Positions 10,650 to 24,640 of a stretch of 64,000 nt of DNA are shown here, piece by piece. Origin of the DNA: Nomia melanderi (Eukaryota > Arthropoda > Insecta > Hymenoptera > Halictidae); contig NW_027475144.1 of NCBI RefSeq assembly GCF_051020985.1, forward strand, positions 1,674,001 to 1,738,000, given 5' to 3'. Position 1 is the stretch's first letter. Each line of letters starts with the position of its first letter. The notes below the pieces were generated by a model. It saw only the letters and a list, made by a program, of their open reading frames with translations. It was not told where the DNA came from and searched no databases. Both the position numbers and the translations under genes were made by a program.

Positions 10650-13600
10650 AAATCAAAGTGCGTTGTCTGCAGGAGGCCCTGGCGCATGAATCTGTGCAGC
10701 GGGAACGACTGCGGACCACCAGGGGCCGAGACAAGCACCGTCTCATGGGGCCGGACACACAGGGGCAGGGAAAAATCCACTATATATCTGGTGATATCTC
10801 GGGTGCTATTACAGATAGCGCAATAAATCAAAGTGCATTGTCTGTAGGAGGCCCTGGCGCATGAATATGGCCGGCGGGAACGACCTCGGACCACCAGGGG
10901 CCGAGAAAACCACCGTCTCATTGGGCCGAACACTCAGGGTCAGGGGAAAATCCAATATATATCTGGTGATATCTCGGGTGCTATTAGAGATACCGCAATA
11001 AACCAAACGGAATTATCTGCAGGAGGACCTGGCGAATGAATCTGTGCAGCGGGAACGACCTCGGACCACCAGGGGCCGAGAAAACCACTGTCTCATGGGG
11101 CCGGACACTCAGGGTCAGGGAAAAATCCAATATATATCTGGTGATATCTCGGGTGCTATTACAGATAGCCCAATACATCAAAGTGCATTGTCTGCAGGAG
11201 GCCCTGGCGCATTAGTCTGTGCAGCGGGAACAACCTCGGACCACCAGGGGCCGAGAAAATCACCGACACATGGGGCCCTACTGTCAGGGTCATGTAAAAA
11301 TCCAATATATATCTGGTGATATCTCGGGTGCTATTAGAGATAGGGCAATAAACCAAAGTGAATTATCTATAGGAGGCCATGGCGCTTGAATCTGTGCAGC
11401 AGGAACTACCTCGGAACCCCAGGGACCGAGAAAATTACGGATATTCGGAATCAGTCAACCAAGGTCATGTAAAAATCCAGCATATATCTGGTGATATCTC
11501 GGGTGCTATTAGAGATAGCGCTATAAACCAAAGTGCATTGTCTGCAGCAGGCCCTGGCTCATGAATCTGTGCAGCGGGAACGACTGCGGACCACCAGGGG
11601 CCGAGACAAGCACCGTCTCATGGGGCCGGACACTCAGGGTCAGGGAAAAATCCAATACATATCTGTTGATATCTCGGGTGCTATTAGAGATAGAACAATA
11701 AATCAAAGTGCATTGTCTGTAGGAGGCACCGGCGAATGAATCTGTGCAACAGGAACGACCTCAGACCACCAGGGGCCGAGAAAACCACCGTCTCATAGGG
11801 CCGGGCACTCAATGTCAGGGGAAAATCCAATATATATATGGTGATATCTCGGGTGCTATTACAGATAGCGCAATAAATCAAAGTGCCTTGTCTGTAGGAG
11901 GCCCTGGCGCATGAATCTGTGCAGCGGGATCGACCTCGGACCACCAGGGGCCCAGAAAATCACCGTCTCATTGGGCCGGACTGTCAGGGTCAGGGAAAAA
12001 TCCAATATATATCTGGTGATGTCTCGGCTGCTATTAGGGATAGCGCAATAAATCAAAGTGAATTATCTATAGGAGGCCCTGGCGCATGAATCTGTGCAGC
12101 GGGAACGACCTCGGAACACCAGGGGCCGCGAAAACTACCGTCTCATGGGGCCGGACACTCAGGGTCAGGGAAAAATCCAATACATATCTGTTGATATCTC
12201 GGGTGCTATTAGAGATAGCGTAATAAATCAAAGTGAATTATCTTCAGGCGGCCCTAGCGCATGAATCTGTGCAGTGGGAACGACCTCGGACCACCAGGGG
12301 CCGAGAACTACGGTCTCATTGGGCCGGACACTCAGGGCCAGGGAAAAATGCAATATATATCTGGTGATATCTCGGGTGCTATTAGAGATAGCGCAATAAA
12401 TCAAAGTGCATTGTCTGCAGGAGGCCCTGGCGCATGAATCTATGCAGCGGGATCGACCTCGGACCACCAGGGGCCGAGAAAACTACCGTCTCATGGGGAC
12501 GGACACTCAGGGTCAGGGACAAATCCAATATATATCTGGTGATATCTCGGGTGCTACTGGAGATAGCGCAATAAACCAAAGTGCATTGTCTGCAGCAAGC
12601 CCTGGCGCATGAATCTGTGCAGCGGGAACGACCTCGGACCACCAGGGGCCGAGAAAACCACCGTCTAATGGGGCCGGACACTCAGGGTCAGGGGAAAATC
12701 CAATATATATATGGTGATATCTCGGGTGCTATTAGAGATAGCGAAATAAATCAAAGTGAATTATCTGCAAGGGGCCCTGGCGCATGAATCTGTGCAGCGG
12801 GAACGACTTCGGACCACCAGGGGCCGAGAAAACCACCGTCTCATGGGGCCGGCCGCTCAGGGTCAGGGGAAAATCCAATATATATATGATGATATCTCGG
12901 GTGCTATTACAGATAGCGCAATAAATCAAAATGCATTGTCTGTAGGAGGCCCTGGCGCATGAATCTGTGCAGCGGGATCGACCTCGTACCACCAGGGGCC
13001 GAGAAAACTACCGTCTCATTGGGTCGGACACTCAGGGTCAGGGACAAATCCAATATATATCTGGTGATATGTCGGGTGCTATTGGAGATAGGGCAATAAA
13101 CCAAAGTGCATTGTCTGCAGCAGGCCCTGGCGCATCAATCTGTGCAGAGGGAACGACCTCGGACCACCAGGGGCCGAGAAAACTACCGTCTCATGGGGCC
13201 GGACACTCAGGGTCAGGGAAAAATCCAATACATATCTGTTGATATCTCGGGTGCTATTAGAGAGAGCGCAATAAATCAAAGTGAATTGTCTGCAGGGGGC
13301 ACTGGCGCATGAATCTGTGCAGCGGGATCGACCTCGGACCACGAGGGACCGAGAAAACCATCGACGAATGAGGCCGGACTGTCAGGGTCAGGTTAAAATC
13401 CAATATATATCTGGTGATATCTCGGGTGCTATTGCAGATAGCGCAGTAAATCAAAGTGAATTATCTATAGGAGGCCCTGGCGCATGAATCTGTGCAGCGG
13501 GATCGACCTCGGACCACCAGGGGCCCAGAAAATCACCGTCTCATTGGGCCGGACTGTCAGGGTCAGGGAAAAATCCAATATATATCTGGTGATGTCTCGG

Positions 13601-16250
13601 CTGCTATTAGAGATAGCGCAATAAATCAAAGTGAATTATCTGCAGGCTGCCCTAGCGCATGAATCTGTGCAGTGGGAACGACCTCGGACCACCAGGGGCC
13701 GAGAACTACGGTCTCATTGGGCCGGACACTCAGGGCTAGGGAAAAATCCAATATATATCTGGTGATATCTCGGGTGCTATTAGAGATAGCGCAATAAACC
13801 AAAGTGCATTGTCTGCAGGAGGCCCTGGCGCATGAATCTGTGCAGCGGGATCGACCTCGTACCACCAGGGGCCGAGAGAATCACTGTCCCATGGGACCGG
13901 ACTGTCAGGGTCAGGGAAAAATCAAATATACGTCTGGTGATATCTCGGGTGCTATTAGAGATAGCGCAATAAATCAAAGTGAATTATCTGCAGGGCGCCC
14001 TGGCGCATGAATCTGTGCAGCGGGATCGACCTCGGACCACGAGGGACCGAGAAAACCATCGACACATGGGGCCGGACTGTCAGGGTCAAGGAAAAATCCA
14101 ATATATATCTGGTGATATCTCGGGTGCTATAACAGATAGCGCAATAAATCAAAGTGCATTGTCTGCAGGAGGACCTAGCGCATGAATCTGTGCAGCGGGA
14201 ACGACTGCGGACCACCAGGGGCCGAGAAAACTACCGTCTCATGGGGCCGGACACTCAGGGTCAGGGAAAAATCCAATACATATCTGTTGATATCTCGGGT
14301 GCTATTAGAGAGAGCGCAATAAATCAAAGTGAATTGTCTGCAGGGGGCACTGGCGCATGAATCTGTGCAGCGAGATCGACCTCGGACCACGAGGGACCGA
14401 GAAAACCATCGACGAATGAGGCCGGACTGTCAGGGTCAGGTTAAAATCCAATATATATCTGGTGATATCTCGGGTGCTATTGCAGATAGCGCAATAAATC
14501 AAATTGCATTCTCTGCAGAAGGCCCTGGCGTATGAATATGTGCAGCGGGAAGGACCTCGGACCACCAGGGGCGGAGAAAACTACCGTCTCATGGGGTCGG
14601 ACTGTCAGGGTCAGGGAAAAATCGAATATATATCTGGTGATATCTCGGGTGCTATTAGAGATAGCGCAATAAATCAAAGTGCATTGTCTGCAGGAGGCCC
14701 TGGCGCATGAATCTGTGCAGCGGGAACGACTGCGGACCACCAGGGGCCGAGACAAGCACCGTCTCATGGGGCCGGACACACAGGGGCAGGGAAAAATCCA
14801 CTATATATCTGGTGATATCTCGGGTGCTATTAGAGATAGCGCAATAAACCAAAGTGAATTATCTGCAGGAGGCCCTGGCGCATGCATCTGTGCAGCGGGA
14901 ACGACCACGGACCACCAGGGGCCGAGAAAACCACCGTCTCATGGGGCCGGACACTCAGGTTCAGGGAAAAATCCAATATATATCTGGTGATATCTCGGGT
15001 GCTATTAGAGATAGCGCAGTAAACCAAAGTGAATTATCTGCACGTGGCCCTCGCGCATGATTCTGTGCAGCGGGAACGACCTCGGACCACCAGTGGCCGA
15101 GAAAACCACCGTCTCATGGGGCCGGACACTCAGGGTCAGGGAAAAATCCAATATATATCTGGTGATATCTCGGGTGCTGTTAGAGATAGCGCAATAAACC
15201 AAAGTGAATTATCTGCAGGTGGCCCTGGCGCATGATTCTGTGCAGCGGGAACGACCTCGGACCACCAGGGGCCGAGAAAACCACCGTCTCATGTTGCCGG
15301 ACACTCAGGGTCAGGGAAAAGTCCAATATATATCTGGTGATATCTCGGGTGCTATTAGAGATAGCGCAATAAACCAACGTGGATTATCTGCAGGAGGCCC
15401 TGGCGCATGAATCTGTGCAGCGGGAACGACCACGGACCACCAGGGGCCGAGACAACCACCGTCTCATGGTGCCGGACACTCAGGGTCAGGGAAAAATCCA
15501 ATATATATCTGGTGATATCTCGGGTGCTATTACAGACAGCCTAATAAATCAAAGTGCATTGTCTGTAGGAGGCCCTGGCGCATGAATCTGTGCAGCGGGA
15601 ACGACCTCGGACCACCAGGGGCCGAGAAAACTACCGTCTCATGGGGCCGGACACTCAGGGTCAGGGAAAAATCCAATACATATCTGTTGATATCTCGGGT
15701 GCTATTAGAGATAGAACAATAAATCAAAGTGCATTGTCTGTAGGAGGCACCGGCGAATGAATCTGTGCAACAGGAACGATCTCAGACCACCAGGGGCCGA
15801 GAAAACCACCGTCTCATAGGGCCGGGCTCTCAATGTCAGGGGAAAATCCAATATATATATGGTGATATCTCGGGTGCTATTACAGATAGCGCAATAAATT
15901 AAAGTGCCTTGTCTGTAGGAGGCCCTGGCGCATGAATCTGTGCAGCGGGATCGACCTCGGACCACCAGGGGCCCAGAAAATCACCGTCTCATTGGGCCGG
16001 ACTGTCAGGGTCAGGGAAAAATCCAATATATATCTGGTGATGTCTCGGCTGCTATTAGAGATAGCGCAATAAATCAAAGTGAATTATCTGCAGGCTGCCC
16101 TAGCGCATGAATCTGTGCAGTGGGAACGACCTCGGACCACCAGGGGCCGAGAGAATCACTGTCCCATGGGACCGGACTGTCAGGGTCAGGGAAAAATCAA
16201 ATATACGTCTGGTGATATCTCGGGTGCTATTAGAGATAGCGCAATAAATC
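10650..16250 (+). repeat. Long-range duplication block A (~5.6 kb, ~32 monomers)
   Basis: The order of distinctive monomers here is repeated in 19,041-24,640. Matched landmarks give offsets of 8,392 (K unit 10,658/19,050), 7,867 (11,859/19,726), 8,041 (12,228/20,269), 7,866 (12,756-13,281/20,598-21,147), 8,215 (13,804/22,019) and 8,390 (14,329-16,079/22,719-24,469). The steps are close to multiples of 175, so after duplication each copy gained or lost whole monomers. Examples are the unit at 12,406, absent from the second block, and the two extra units near 21.4-21.8 kb in the second block. Substitutions are few: the 14.33-16.08 kb part reads almost identically to its partner. Confidence 0.8.
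12228..12402 (+). repeat. Example of the 2-bp-deleted monomer lineage
   Basis: In this lineage 'gagaaaaccaccgtctc' is shortened by two bases to 'gagaactacggtctc' or 'gagaaatacggtctc', usually together with 'gtgcagtgggaacg', 'cattgggccggacactc' and 'cagggccaggg' or 'cagggctaggg'. Related units occur near 12,305, 13,710, 16,675, 18,074, 20,343, 21,919, 28,032, 29,614, 32,232, 34,854 and 36,259. All lie within 12-37 kb, which makes the deletion a lineage marker for the central expansion. Confidence 0.8.
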
Positions 16251-16863
16251 AAAGTGAATTATCTGCAGGGCGCCCTGGCGCATGAATCTGTGCAGCGGGA
16301 TCGACCTCGGACCACCATGGGCCGAGAAAACCACCGACACATGGGGCCGGACACTCAGGGTCGGGAAAAAATTCAATATATGTCTGGTGATATCTCGGGT
16401 GCTATTACAGACAGCGCACTAAACCAAAGTGAATCATCTGCAGGGGGCCCTGACGCATGAATATGTGCAGCGGGATCGACCTCGGACCACCAGAGGCCGA
16501 GAAAATCACCGTCTCATGGGGCCGGACTGTCAGGGTCAGGGAAAAATTCAATATATATGTGGTGATATCTCGAGTGCTATTAGAGATAGCGCAATAAACC
16601 AAAGTGAATTATCTATAGGAGGCCCTGGCGCATGATTTTGTGCAGCGGGAACGACCTCGGACCACCAGGGGCCGAGAAATACGGTCTCATTGGGCCGGAC
16701 ACTCAGGGCTAGGGAAAAATCCAATATATATCTGGTGATATCTCGGGTGCTATTAGAGATAGCGCAATAAATCAAAGTGCATTGTCTGCAGGAGGCCCTG
16801 GCGCATGAATCTGTGCAGCGGGAACGACTGCGGACCACCAGGGGCCGAGACAAGCACCGTCTC
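15466..16863 (+). repeat. 8-mer higher-order repeat, unit 1 (1,398 bp)
   Basis: Directly followed by a nearly identical unit at 16,864-18,261. The internal order includes a 'ctaataaatc' unit, an 'agaacaataaatc' unit with 'cataggcaccggcgaatg'-type junction, a 'catagggccggg' unit, the 'gatgtctcggctgc' unit, 'gagagaatcactgtcccatg', and finally the 2-bp-deleted unit. Differences from unit 2 that I could locate are T/C at 15,780, T/A at 15,828 and T/A at 16,377. Eight monomers less two bases equals the observed period. Confidence 0.92.
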
Positions 16864-18261
16864 ATGGTGCCGGACACTCAGGGTCAGGGAAAAATCCAAT
16901 ATATATCTGGTGATATCTCGGGTGCTATTACAGACAGCCTAATAAATCAAAGTGCATTGTCTGTAGGAGGCCCTGGCGCATGAATCTGTGCAGCGGGAAC
17001 GACCTCGGACCACCAGGGGCCGAGAAAACTACCGTCTCATGGGGCCGGACACTCAGGGTCAGGGAAAAATCCAATACATATCTGTTGATATCTCGGGTGC
17101 TATTAGAGATAGAACAATAAATCAAAGTGCATTGTCTGTAGGAGGCACCGGCGAATGAATCTGTGCAACAGGAACGACCTCAGACCACCAGGGGCCGAGA
17201 AAACCACCGTCTCATAGGGCCGGGCACTCAATGTCAGGGGAAAATCCAATATATATATGGTGATATCTCGGGTGCTATTACAGATAGCGCAATAAATTAA
17301 AGTGCCTTGTCTGTAGGAGGCCCTGGCGCATGAATCTGTGCAGCGGGATCGACCTCGGACCACCAGGGGCCCAGAAAATCACCGTCTCATTGGGCCGGAC
17401 TGTCAGGGTCAGGGAAAAATCCAATATATATCTGGTGATGTCTCGGCTGCTATTAGAGATAGCGCAATAAATCAAAGTGAATTATCTGCAGGCTGCCCTA
17501 GCGCATGAATCTGTGCAGTGGGAACGACCTCGGACCACCAGGGGCCGAGAGAATCACTGTCCCATGGGACCGGACTGTCAGGGTCAGGGAAAAATCAAAT
17601 ATACGTCTGGTGATATCTCGGGTGCTATTAGAGATAGCGCAATAAATCAAAGTGAATTATCTGCAGGGCGCCCTGGCGCATGAATCTGTGCAGCGGGATC
17701 GACCTCGGACCACCATGGGCCGAGAAAACCACCGACACATGGGGCCGGACACTCAGGGTCGGGAAAAAATTCAAAATATGTCTGGTGATATCTCGGGTGC
17801 TATTACAGACAGCGCACTAAACCAAAGTGAATCATCTGCAGGGGGCCCTGACGCATGAATATGTGCAGCGGGATCGACCTCGGACCACCAGAGGCCGAGA
17901 AAATCACCGTCTCATGGGGCCGGACTGTCAGGGTCAGGGAAAAATTCAATATATATGTGGTGATATCTCGAGTGCTATTAGAGATAGCGCAATAAACCAA
18001 AGTGAATTATCTATAGGAGGCCCTGGCGCATGATTTTGTGCAGCGGGAACGACCTCGGACCACCAGGGGCCGAGAAATACGGTCTCATTGGGCCGGACAC
18101 TCAGGGCTAGGGAAAAATCCAATATATATCTGGTGATATCTCGGGTGCTATTAGAGATAGCGCAATAAATCAAAGTGCATTGTCTGCAGGAGGCCCTGGC
18201 GCATGAATCTGTGCAGCGGGAACGACTGCGGACCACCAGGGGCCGAGACAAGCACCGTCTC
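16864..18261 (+). repeat. 8-mer higher-order repeat, unit 2 (1,398 bp)
   Basis: The second copy of 15,466-16,863. Both breakpoints fall at the same place in a K-type monomer: 'ctcatggtgccgg' at about 16,863 becomes 'ctcatggggccgg' with 'cacacagg' at 18,262. The join is therefore a K monomer fused in register to the unit that begins the repeat, as expected for unequal crossover between homologous positions of two monomers. Confidence 0.92.
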
Positions 18262-19040
18262 ATGGGGCCGGACACACAGGGGCAGGGAAAAATCCACTAT
18301 ATATCTGGTGATATCTCGGGTGCTATTAGAGATAGCGCAATAAACCAAAGTGAATTATCTGCAGGAGGCCCTGGCGCATGCATCTGTGCAGCGGGAACGA
18401 CCACGGACCACCAGGGGCCGAGAAAACCACCGTCTCATGGGGCCGGACACTCAGGTTCAGGGAAAAATCCAATATATATCTGGTGATATCTCGGGTGCTA
18501 TTAGAGATAGCGCAATAAACCAAAGTGAATTATCTGCACGTGGCCCTCGCGCATGATTCTGTGCAGCGGGAACGACCTCGGACCACCAGTGGCCGAGAAA
18601 ACCACCGTCTCATGGGGCCGGACACTCAGGTTCAGGGAAAAATCCAATATATATCTGGTGATATCTCGGGTGCTATTAGAGATAGCGCAATAAACCAAAG
18701 TGAATTATCTGCACGTGGCCCTCGCGCATGATTCTGTGCAGCGGGAACGACCTCGGACCACCAGTGGCCGAGAAAACCACCGTCTCATGGGGCCGGACAC
18801 TCAGGGTCAGGGAAAAATCCAATATATATCTGGTGATATCTCGGGTGCTTTTAGGGATAGCGTAATAAACCAAAGTGATTTATCTGCAGGAGGCCCTGGC
18901 GCATGAATCTGGGCAGCGGGAACGACCTCGGACCACCAGGGGCCGAGAAAACCGCAGTCTCATGAGGCCGGACACTCAGGGTCAGGGAAAAATCCAATAT
19001 ATATCTGGTGATATCTCGGGTGCTATTAGAGATAGCGCAA
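18262..19040 (+). repeat. Linker between blocks, with adjacent monomer duplication
   Basis: Continues the K-unit context seen at 14,679-15,060 (offset 3,496). A unit with 'gcacgtggccctcgcgcatg' and 'attctgtgcagc' occurs twice in a row, at about 18,525 and 18,700, showing single-monomer amplification. It ends in a G-subtype unit at 18,875 ('ccgcagtctcatgaggcc'). A similar arrangement is present at 25,519-25,900. Confidence 0.85.
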
Positions 19041-22000
19041 TAAATCAAAGTGCGTTGTCTGCAGGAGGCCCTGGCGCATGAATCTGTGCAGCGGGAACGA
19101 CTGCGGACCACCAGGGGCCGAGACAAGCACCGTCTCATGGGGCCGGACACACAGGGGCAGGGAAAAATCCACTATATATCTGGTGATATCTCGGGTGCTA
19201 TTACAGATAGCGCAATAAATCAAAGTGCATTGTCTGTAGGAGACCCTGGCGCATGAATATGGCCGGCGGGAACGACCTCGGACCACCAGGGGCCGAGAAA
19301 ACCACCGTCTCATTGGGCCGGACACTCAGGGTCAGGGGAAAATCCAATATATATCTGGTGATATCTCGGGTGCTATTAGAGATAGCGCAATAAAACAAAC
19401 GGAATTATCTGCAGGAGGACCTGGCTAATGAATCTGTGCAGCGGGAACGACCTCGGACCACCAGGGGCCGAGAAAACCACTGTCTCATGGGGCCGGACAC
19501 TCAGGGTCAGGGAAAAATCCAATATATATCTGGTGATATCTCGGGTGCTTTTAGGGATAGCGCAATAAACCAAAGCGATTTATCTGCAGGAGGCCCTGGC
19601 GCATGAATCTGGGCAGCGGGAACGACCTCGGACCACCAGGGGCCGAGAAAACCACCGTCTCATGGGGCCGGACAGTCAGAGTCGGGGAAAAATCCAATAT
19701 ATATCTGGTGATATCTCGGGTGCTATTAGAGATAGCGCAATAAATCAAAGTGCCTTGTCTGTAGGAGGCCCTGGCGCATGAATCTGTGCAGCGGGATCGA
19801 CCTCGGACCACCAGGGGCCCAGAAAATCACCGTCTCATTGGGCCGGACTGTCAGGGTCAGGGAAAAATCCAATATATATCTGGTGATGTCTCGGCTGCTA
19901 TTAGAGATAGCGCAATAAATCAAAGTGAATTATCTGCAGGCTGCCCTAGCGCATGAATCTGTGCAGCGGGAACGCCCTCGGACCACCAGGGGCCGAGAAA
20001 ACCACCGACACATGCGGCCGGACTGTCAGGGTCGGGGAAAATCCAATATATATCTGGTGGTATCTCGGGTGCTATTACAGATAGCGCAGTAAATCAAAAT
20101 GAATTATCTATAGGAGGCCCTGGCGCATGAATCTGTGCAGCGGGAACGACCTCGGAACACCAGGGGCCGCGAAAACTACCGTCTCATGGGGCCGGACACT
20201 CAGGGTCAGGGAAAAATCCAATACATATCTGTTGATATCTCGGGTGCTATTAGAGATAGCGTAATAAATCAAAGTGAATTATCTTCAGGCGGCCCTAGCG
20301 CATGAATCTGTGCAGTGGGAACGACCTCGGACCACCAGGGGCCGAGAACTACGGTCTCATTGGGCCGGACACTCAGGGCCAGGGAAAAATGCAATATATA
20401 TCTGGTGATATCTCGGGTGCTATTAGAGATAGCGCAATAAATCAAAGTGCATTGTCTGCAGGCTGCCCTAGCGCATGAATCTGTGCAGTGGGAACGACCT
20501 CGGACCACCAGGGGCCGAGAAAACCACCGTCTAATGGGGCCGGACACTCAGGGTCAGGGGAAAATCCAATATATATATGGTGATATCTCGGGTGCTATTA
20601 GAGATAGCGAAATAAATCAAAGTGAATTAGCTGCAAGGGGCCCTGGCGCATGAATCTGTGCAGCGGGAACGACTTCGGACCACCAGGGGCCGAGAAAACC
20701 ACCGTCTCATGGGGCCGGCCGCTCAGGGTCAGGGGAAAATCCAATATATATATGATGATATCTCGGGTGCTATTACAGATAGCGCAATAAATCAAAGTGC
20801 ATTGTCTGTAGGAGGCCCTGGCGCATGAATCTGTGCAGCGGGATCGACCTCGTACCACCAGGGGCCGAGAAAACTACCGTCTCATTGGGTCGGACACTCA
20901 GGGTCAGGGACAAATCCAATATATATCTGGTGATATCTCGGGTGCTATTGGAGATAGGGCAATAAACCAAAGTGCATTGTCTGCAGCAGGCCCTGGCGCA
21001 TCAATCTGTGCAGAGGGAACGACCTCGGACCACCAGGGGCCGAGAAAACTACCGTCTCATGGGGCCGGACACTCAGGGTCAGGGAAAAATCCAATACATA
21101 TCTGTTGATATCTCGGGTGCTATTAGAGAGAGCGCAATAAATCAAAGTGAATTGTCTGCAGGGGGCACTGGCGCATGAATCTGTGCAGCGGGATCGACCT
21201 CGGACCACGAGGGACCGAGAAAACCATCGACGAATGAGGCCGGACTGTCAGGGTCAGGTTAAAATCCAATATATATCTGGTGATATCTCGGGTGCTATTG
21301 CAGATAGCGCAGTAAATCAAAGTGAATTATCTATAGGAGGCCCTGGCGCATGAATCTGTGCAGCCGGAACGACCTCGGACCACCAGGGGCCGCGAAAACT
21401 ACCGTCTCATGGGGCCGGACACTCAGGGTCAGGGAAAAATCCAATACATATCTGTTGATATCTCGGGTGCTATTAGAGATAGAACAATAAATCAAAGTGC
21501 ATTGTCTGTAGGAGGCACCGGCGAATGAATCTGTGCAACAGGAACGACCTCAGACCACCAGGGGCCGAGAAAACCACCGTCTCATAGGGCCGGGCACTCA
21601 ATGTCAGGGGAAAATCCAATATATATATGGTGATATCTCGGGTGCTATTACAGATAGCGCAATAAATCAAAGTGCCTTGTCTGTAGGAGGCCCTGGCGCA
21701 TGAATCTGTGCAGCGGGATCGACCTCGGACCACCAGGGGCCAGAAAATCACCGTCTCATTGGGCCGGACTGTCAGGGTCAGGGAAAAATCCAATATATAT
21801 CTGGTGATGTCTCGGCTGCTATTAGAGATAGCGCAATAAATCAAAGTGAATTATCTGCAGGCTGCCCTAGCGCATGAATCTGTGCAGTGGGAACGACCTC
21901 GGACCACCAGGGGCCGAGAACTACGGTCTCATTGGGCCGGACACTCAGGGCTAGGGAAAAATCCAATATATATCTGGTGATATCTCGGGTGCTATTAGAG

Positions 22001-24640
22001 ATAGCGCAATAAACCAAAGTGCATTGTCTGCAGGAGGCCCTGGCGCATGAATCTGTGCAGCGGGATCGACCTCGTACCACCAGGGGCCGAGAGAATCACT
22101 GTCCCATGGGACCGGACTGTCAGGGTCAGGGAAAAATCAAATATACGTCTGGTGATATCTCGGGTGCTATTAGAGATAGCGCAATAAATCAAAGTGAATT
22201 ATCTGCAGGGCGCCCTGGCGCATGAATCTGTGCAGCGGGATCGACCTCGGACCACGAGGGACCGAGAAAACCATCGACACATGGGGCCGGACTGTCAGGG
22301 TCAAGGAAAAATCCAATATATATCTGGTGATATCTCGGGTGCTATAACAGATAGCGCAATAAATCAAAGTGCATTGTCTGCAGGAGGACCTAGCGCATGA
22401 ATCTGTGCAGCGGGAACGACCTCGGACCACGAGGGGCCGAGAAAATCACCGTCTCATGGGGCCGGACACTCAGGGTCAGGGGAAAATGCAATATATATAT
22501 GGTGATATCTCGTGTGCTATTAGAGATAGCGCAATAAATCAAATCGCATTGTCTGCAGGAGGCCCTGGCGCATGAATCTGTGCAGCGGGAACGACTGCGG
22601 ACCACCAGGGGCCGAGAAAACTACCGTCTCATGGGGCCGGACACTCAGGGTCAGGGAAAAATCCAATACATATCTGTTGATATCTCGGGTGCTATTAGAG
22701 AGAGCGCAATAAATCAAAGTGAATTGTCTGCAGGGGGCACTGGCGCATGAATCTGTGCAGCGAGATCGACCTCGGACCACGAGGGACCGAGAAAACCATC
22801 GACGAATGAGGCCGGACTGTCAGGGTCAGGTTAAAATCCAATATATATCTGGTGATATCTCGGGTGCTATTGCAGATAGCGCAATAAATCAAATTGCATT
22901 CTCTGCAGAAGGCCCTGGCGTATGAATATGTGCAGCGGGAAGGACCTCGGACCACCAGGGGCGGAGAAAACTACCGTCTCATGGGGTCGGACTGTCAGGG
23001 TCAGGGAAAAATCGAATATATATCTGGTGATATCTCGGGTGCTATTAGAGATAGCGCAATAAATCAAAGTGCATTGTCTGCAGGAGGCCCTGGCGCATGA
23101 ATCTGTGCAGCGGGAACGACTGCGGACCACCAGGGGCCGAGACAAGCACCGTCTCGTGGGGCCGGACACACAGGGGCAGGGAAAAATCCACTATATATCT
23201 GGTGATATCTCGGGTGCTATTAGAGATAGCGCAATAAACCAAAGTGAATTATCTGCAGGAGGCCCTGGCGCATGCATCTGTGCAGCGGGAACGACCACGG
23301 ACCACCAGGGGCCGAGAAAACCACCGTCTCATGGGGCCGGACACTCAGGTTCAGGGAAAAATCCAATATATATCTGGTGATATCTCGGGTGCTATTAGAG
23401 ATAGCGCAGTAAACCAAAGTGAATTATCTGCACGTGGCCCTCGCGCATGATTCTGTGCAGCGGGAACGACCTCGGACCACCAGTGGCCGAGAAAACCACC
23501 GTCTCATGGGGCCGGACACTCAGGGTCAGGGAAAAATCCAATATATATCTGGTGATATCTCGGGTGCTGTTAGAGATAGCGCAATAAACCAAAGTGAATT
23601 ATCTGCAGGTGGCCCTGGCGCATGATTCTGTGCAGCGGGAACGACCTCGGACCACCAGGGGCCGAGAAAACCACCGTCTCATGTTGCCGGACACTCAGGG
23701 TCAGGGAAAAGTCCAATATATATCTGGTGATATCTCGGGTGCTATTAGAGATAGCGCAATAAACCAACGTGGATTATCTGCAGGAGGCCCTGGCGCATGA
23801 ATCTGTGCAGCGGGAACGACCACGGACCACCAGGGGCCGAGACAACCACCGTCTCATGGTGCCGGACACTCAGGGTCAGGGAAAAATCCAATATATATCT
23901 GGTGATATCTCGGGTGCTATTACAGACAGCCTAATAAATCAAAGTGCATTGTCTGTAGGAGGCCCTGGCGCATGAATCTGTGCAGCGGGAACGACCTCGG
24001 ACCACCAGGGGCCGAGAAAACTACCGTCTCATGGGGCCGGACACTCAGGGTCAGGGAAAAATCCAATACATATCTGTTGATATCTCGGGTGCTATTAGAG
24101 ATAGAACAATAAATCAAAGTGCATTGTCTGTAGGAGGCACCGGCGAATGAATCTGTGCAACAGGAACGACCTCAGACCACCAGGGGCCGAGAAAACCACC
24201 GTCTCATAGGGCCGGGCACTCAATGTCAGGGGAAAATCCAATATATATATGGTGATATCTCGGGTGCTATTACAGATAGCGCAATAAATTAAAGTGCCTT
24301 GTCTGTAGGAGGCCCTGGCGCATGAATCTGTGCAGCGGGATCGACCTCGGACCACCAGGGGCCCAGAAAATCACCGTCTCATTGGGCCGGACTGTCAGGG
24401 TCAGGGAAAAATCCAATATATATCTGGTGATGTCTCGGCTGCTATTAGAGATAGCGCAATAAATCAAAGTGAATTATCTGCAGGCTGCCCTAGCGCATGA
24501 ATCTGTGCAGTGGGAACGACCTCGGACCACCAGGGGCCGAGAGAATCACTGTCCCATGGGACCGGACTGTCAGGGTCAGGGAAAAATCAAATATACGTCT
24601 GGTGATATCTCGGGTGCTATTAGAGATAGCGCAATAAACC
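19041..24640 (+). repeat. Long-range duplication block A' (~5.6 kb)
   Basis: The second copy of the monomer order in 10,650-16,250, on average about 8.39 kb away (48 monomers less a few bases). It retains the K unit, the 'aacggaattatctgcaggag' unit near 19,400, the 2-bp-deleted units, the D-subtype units ('cacgagggaccgag') and the 'gtatgaatatgtgcagc' unit near 22,920. One monomer near 21,735 has a further 1-bp deletion ('ggggccagaaaatc' for 'ggggcccagaaaatc'). The right end overlaps a separate 8-mer duplication. Confidence 0.8.
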
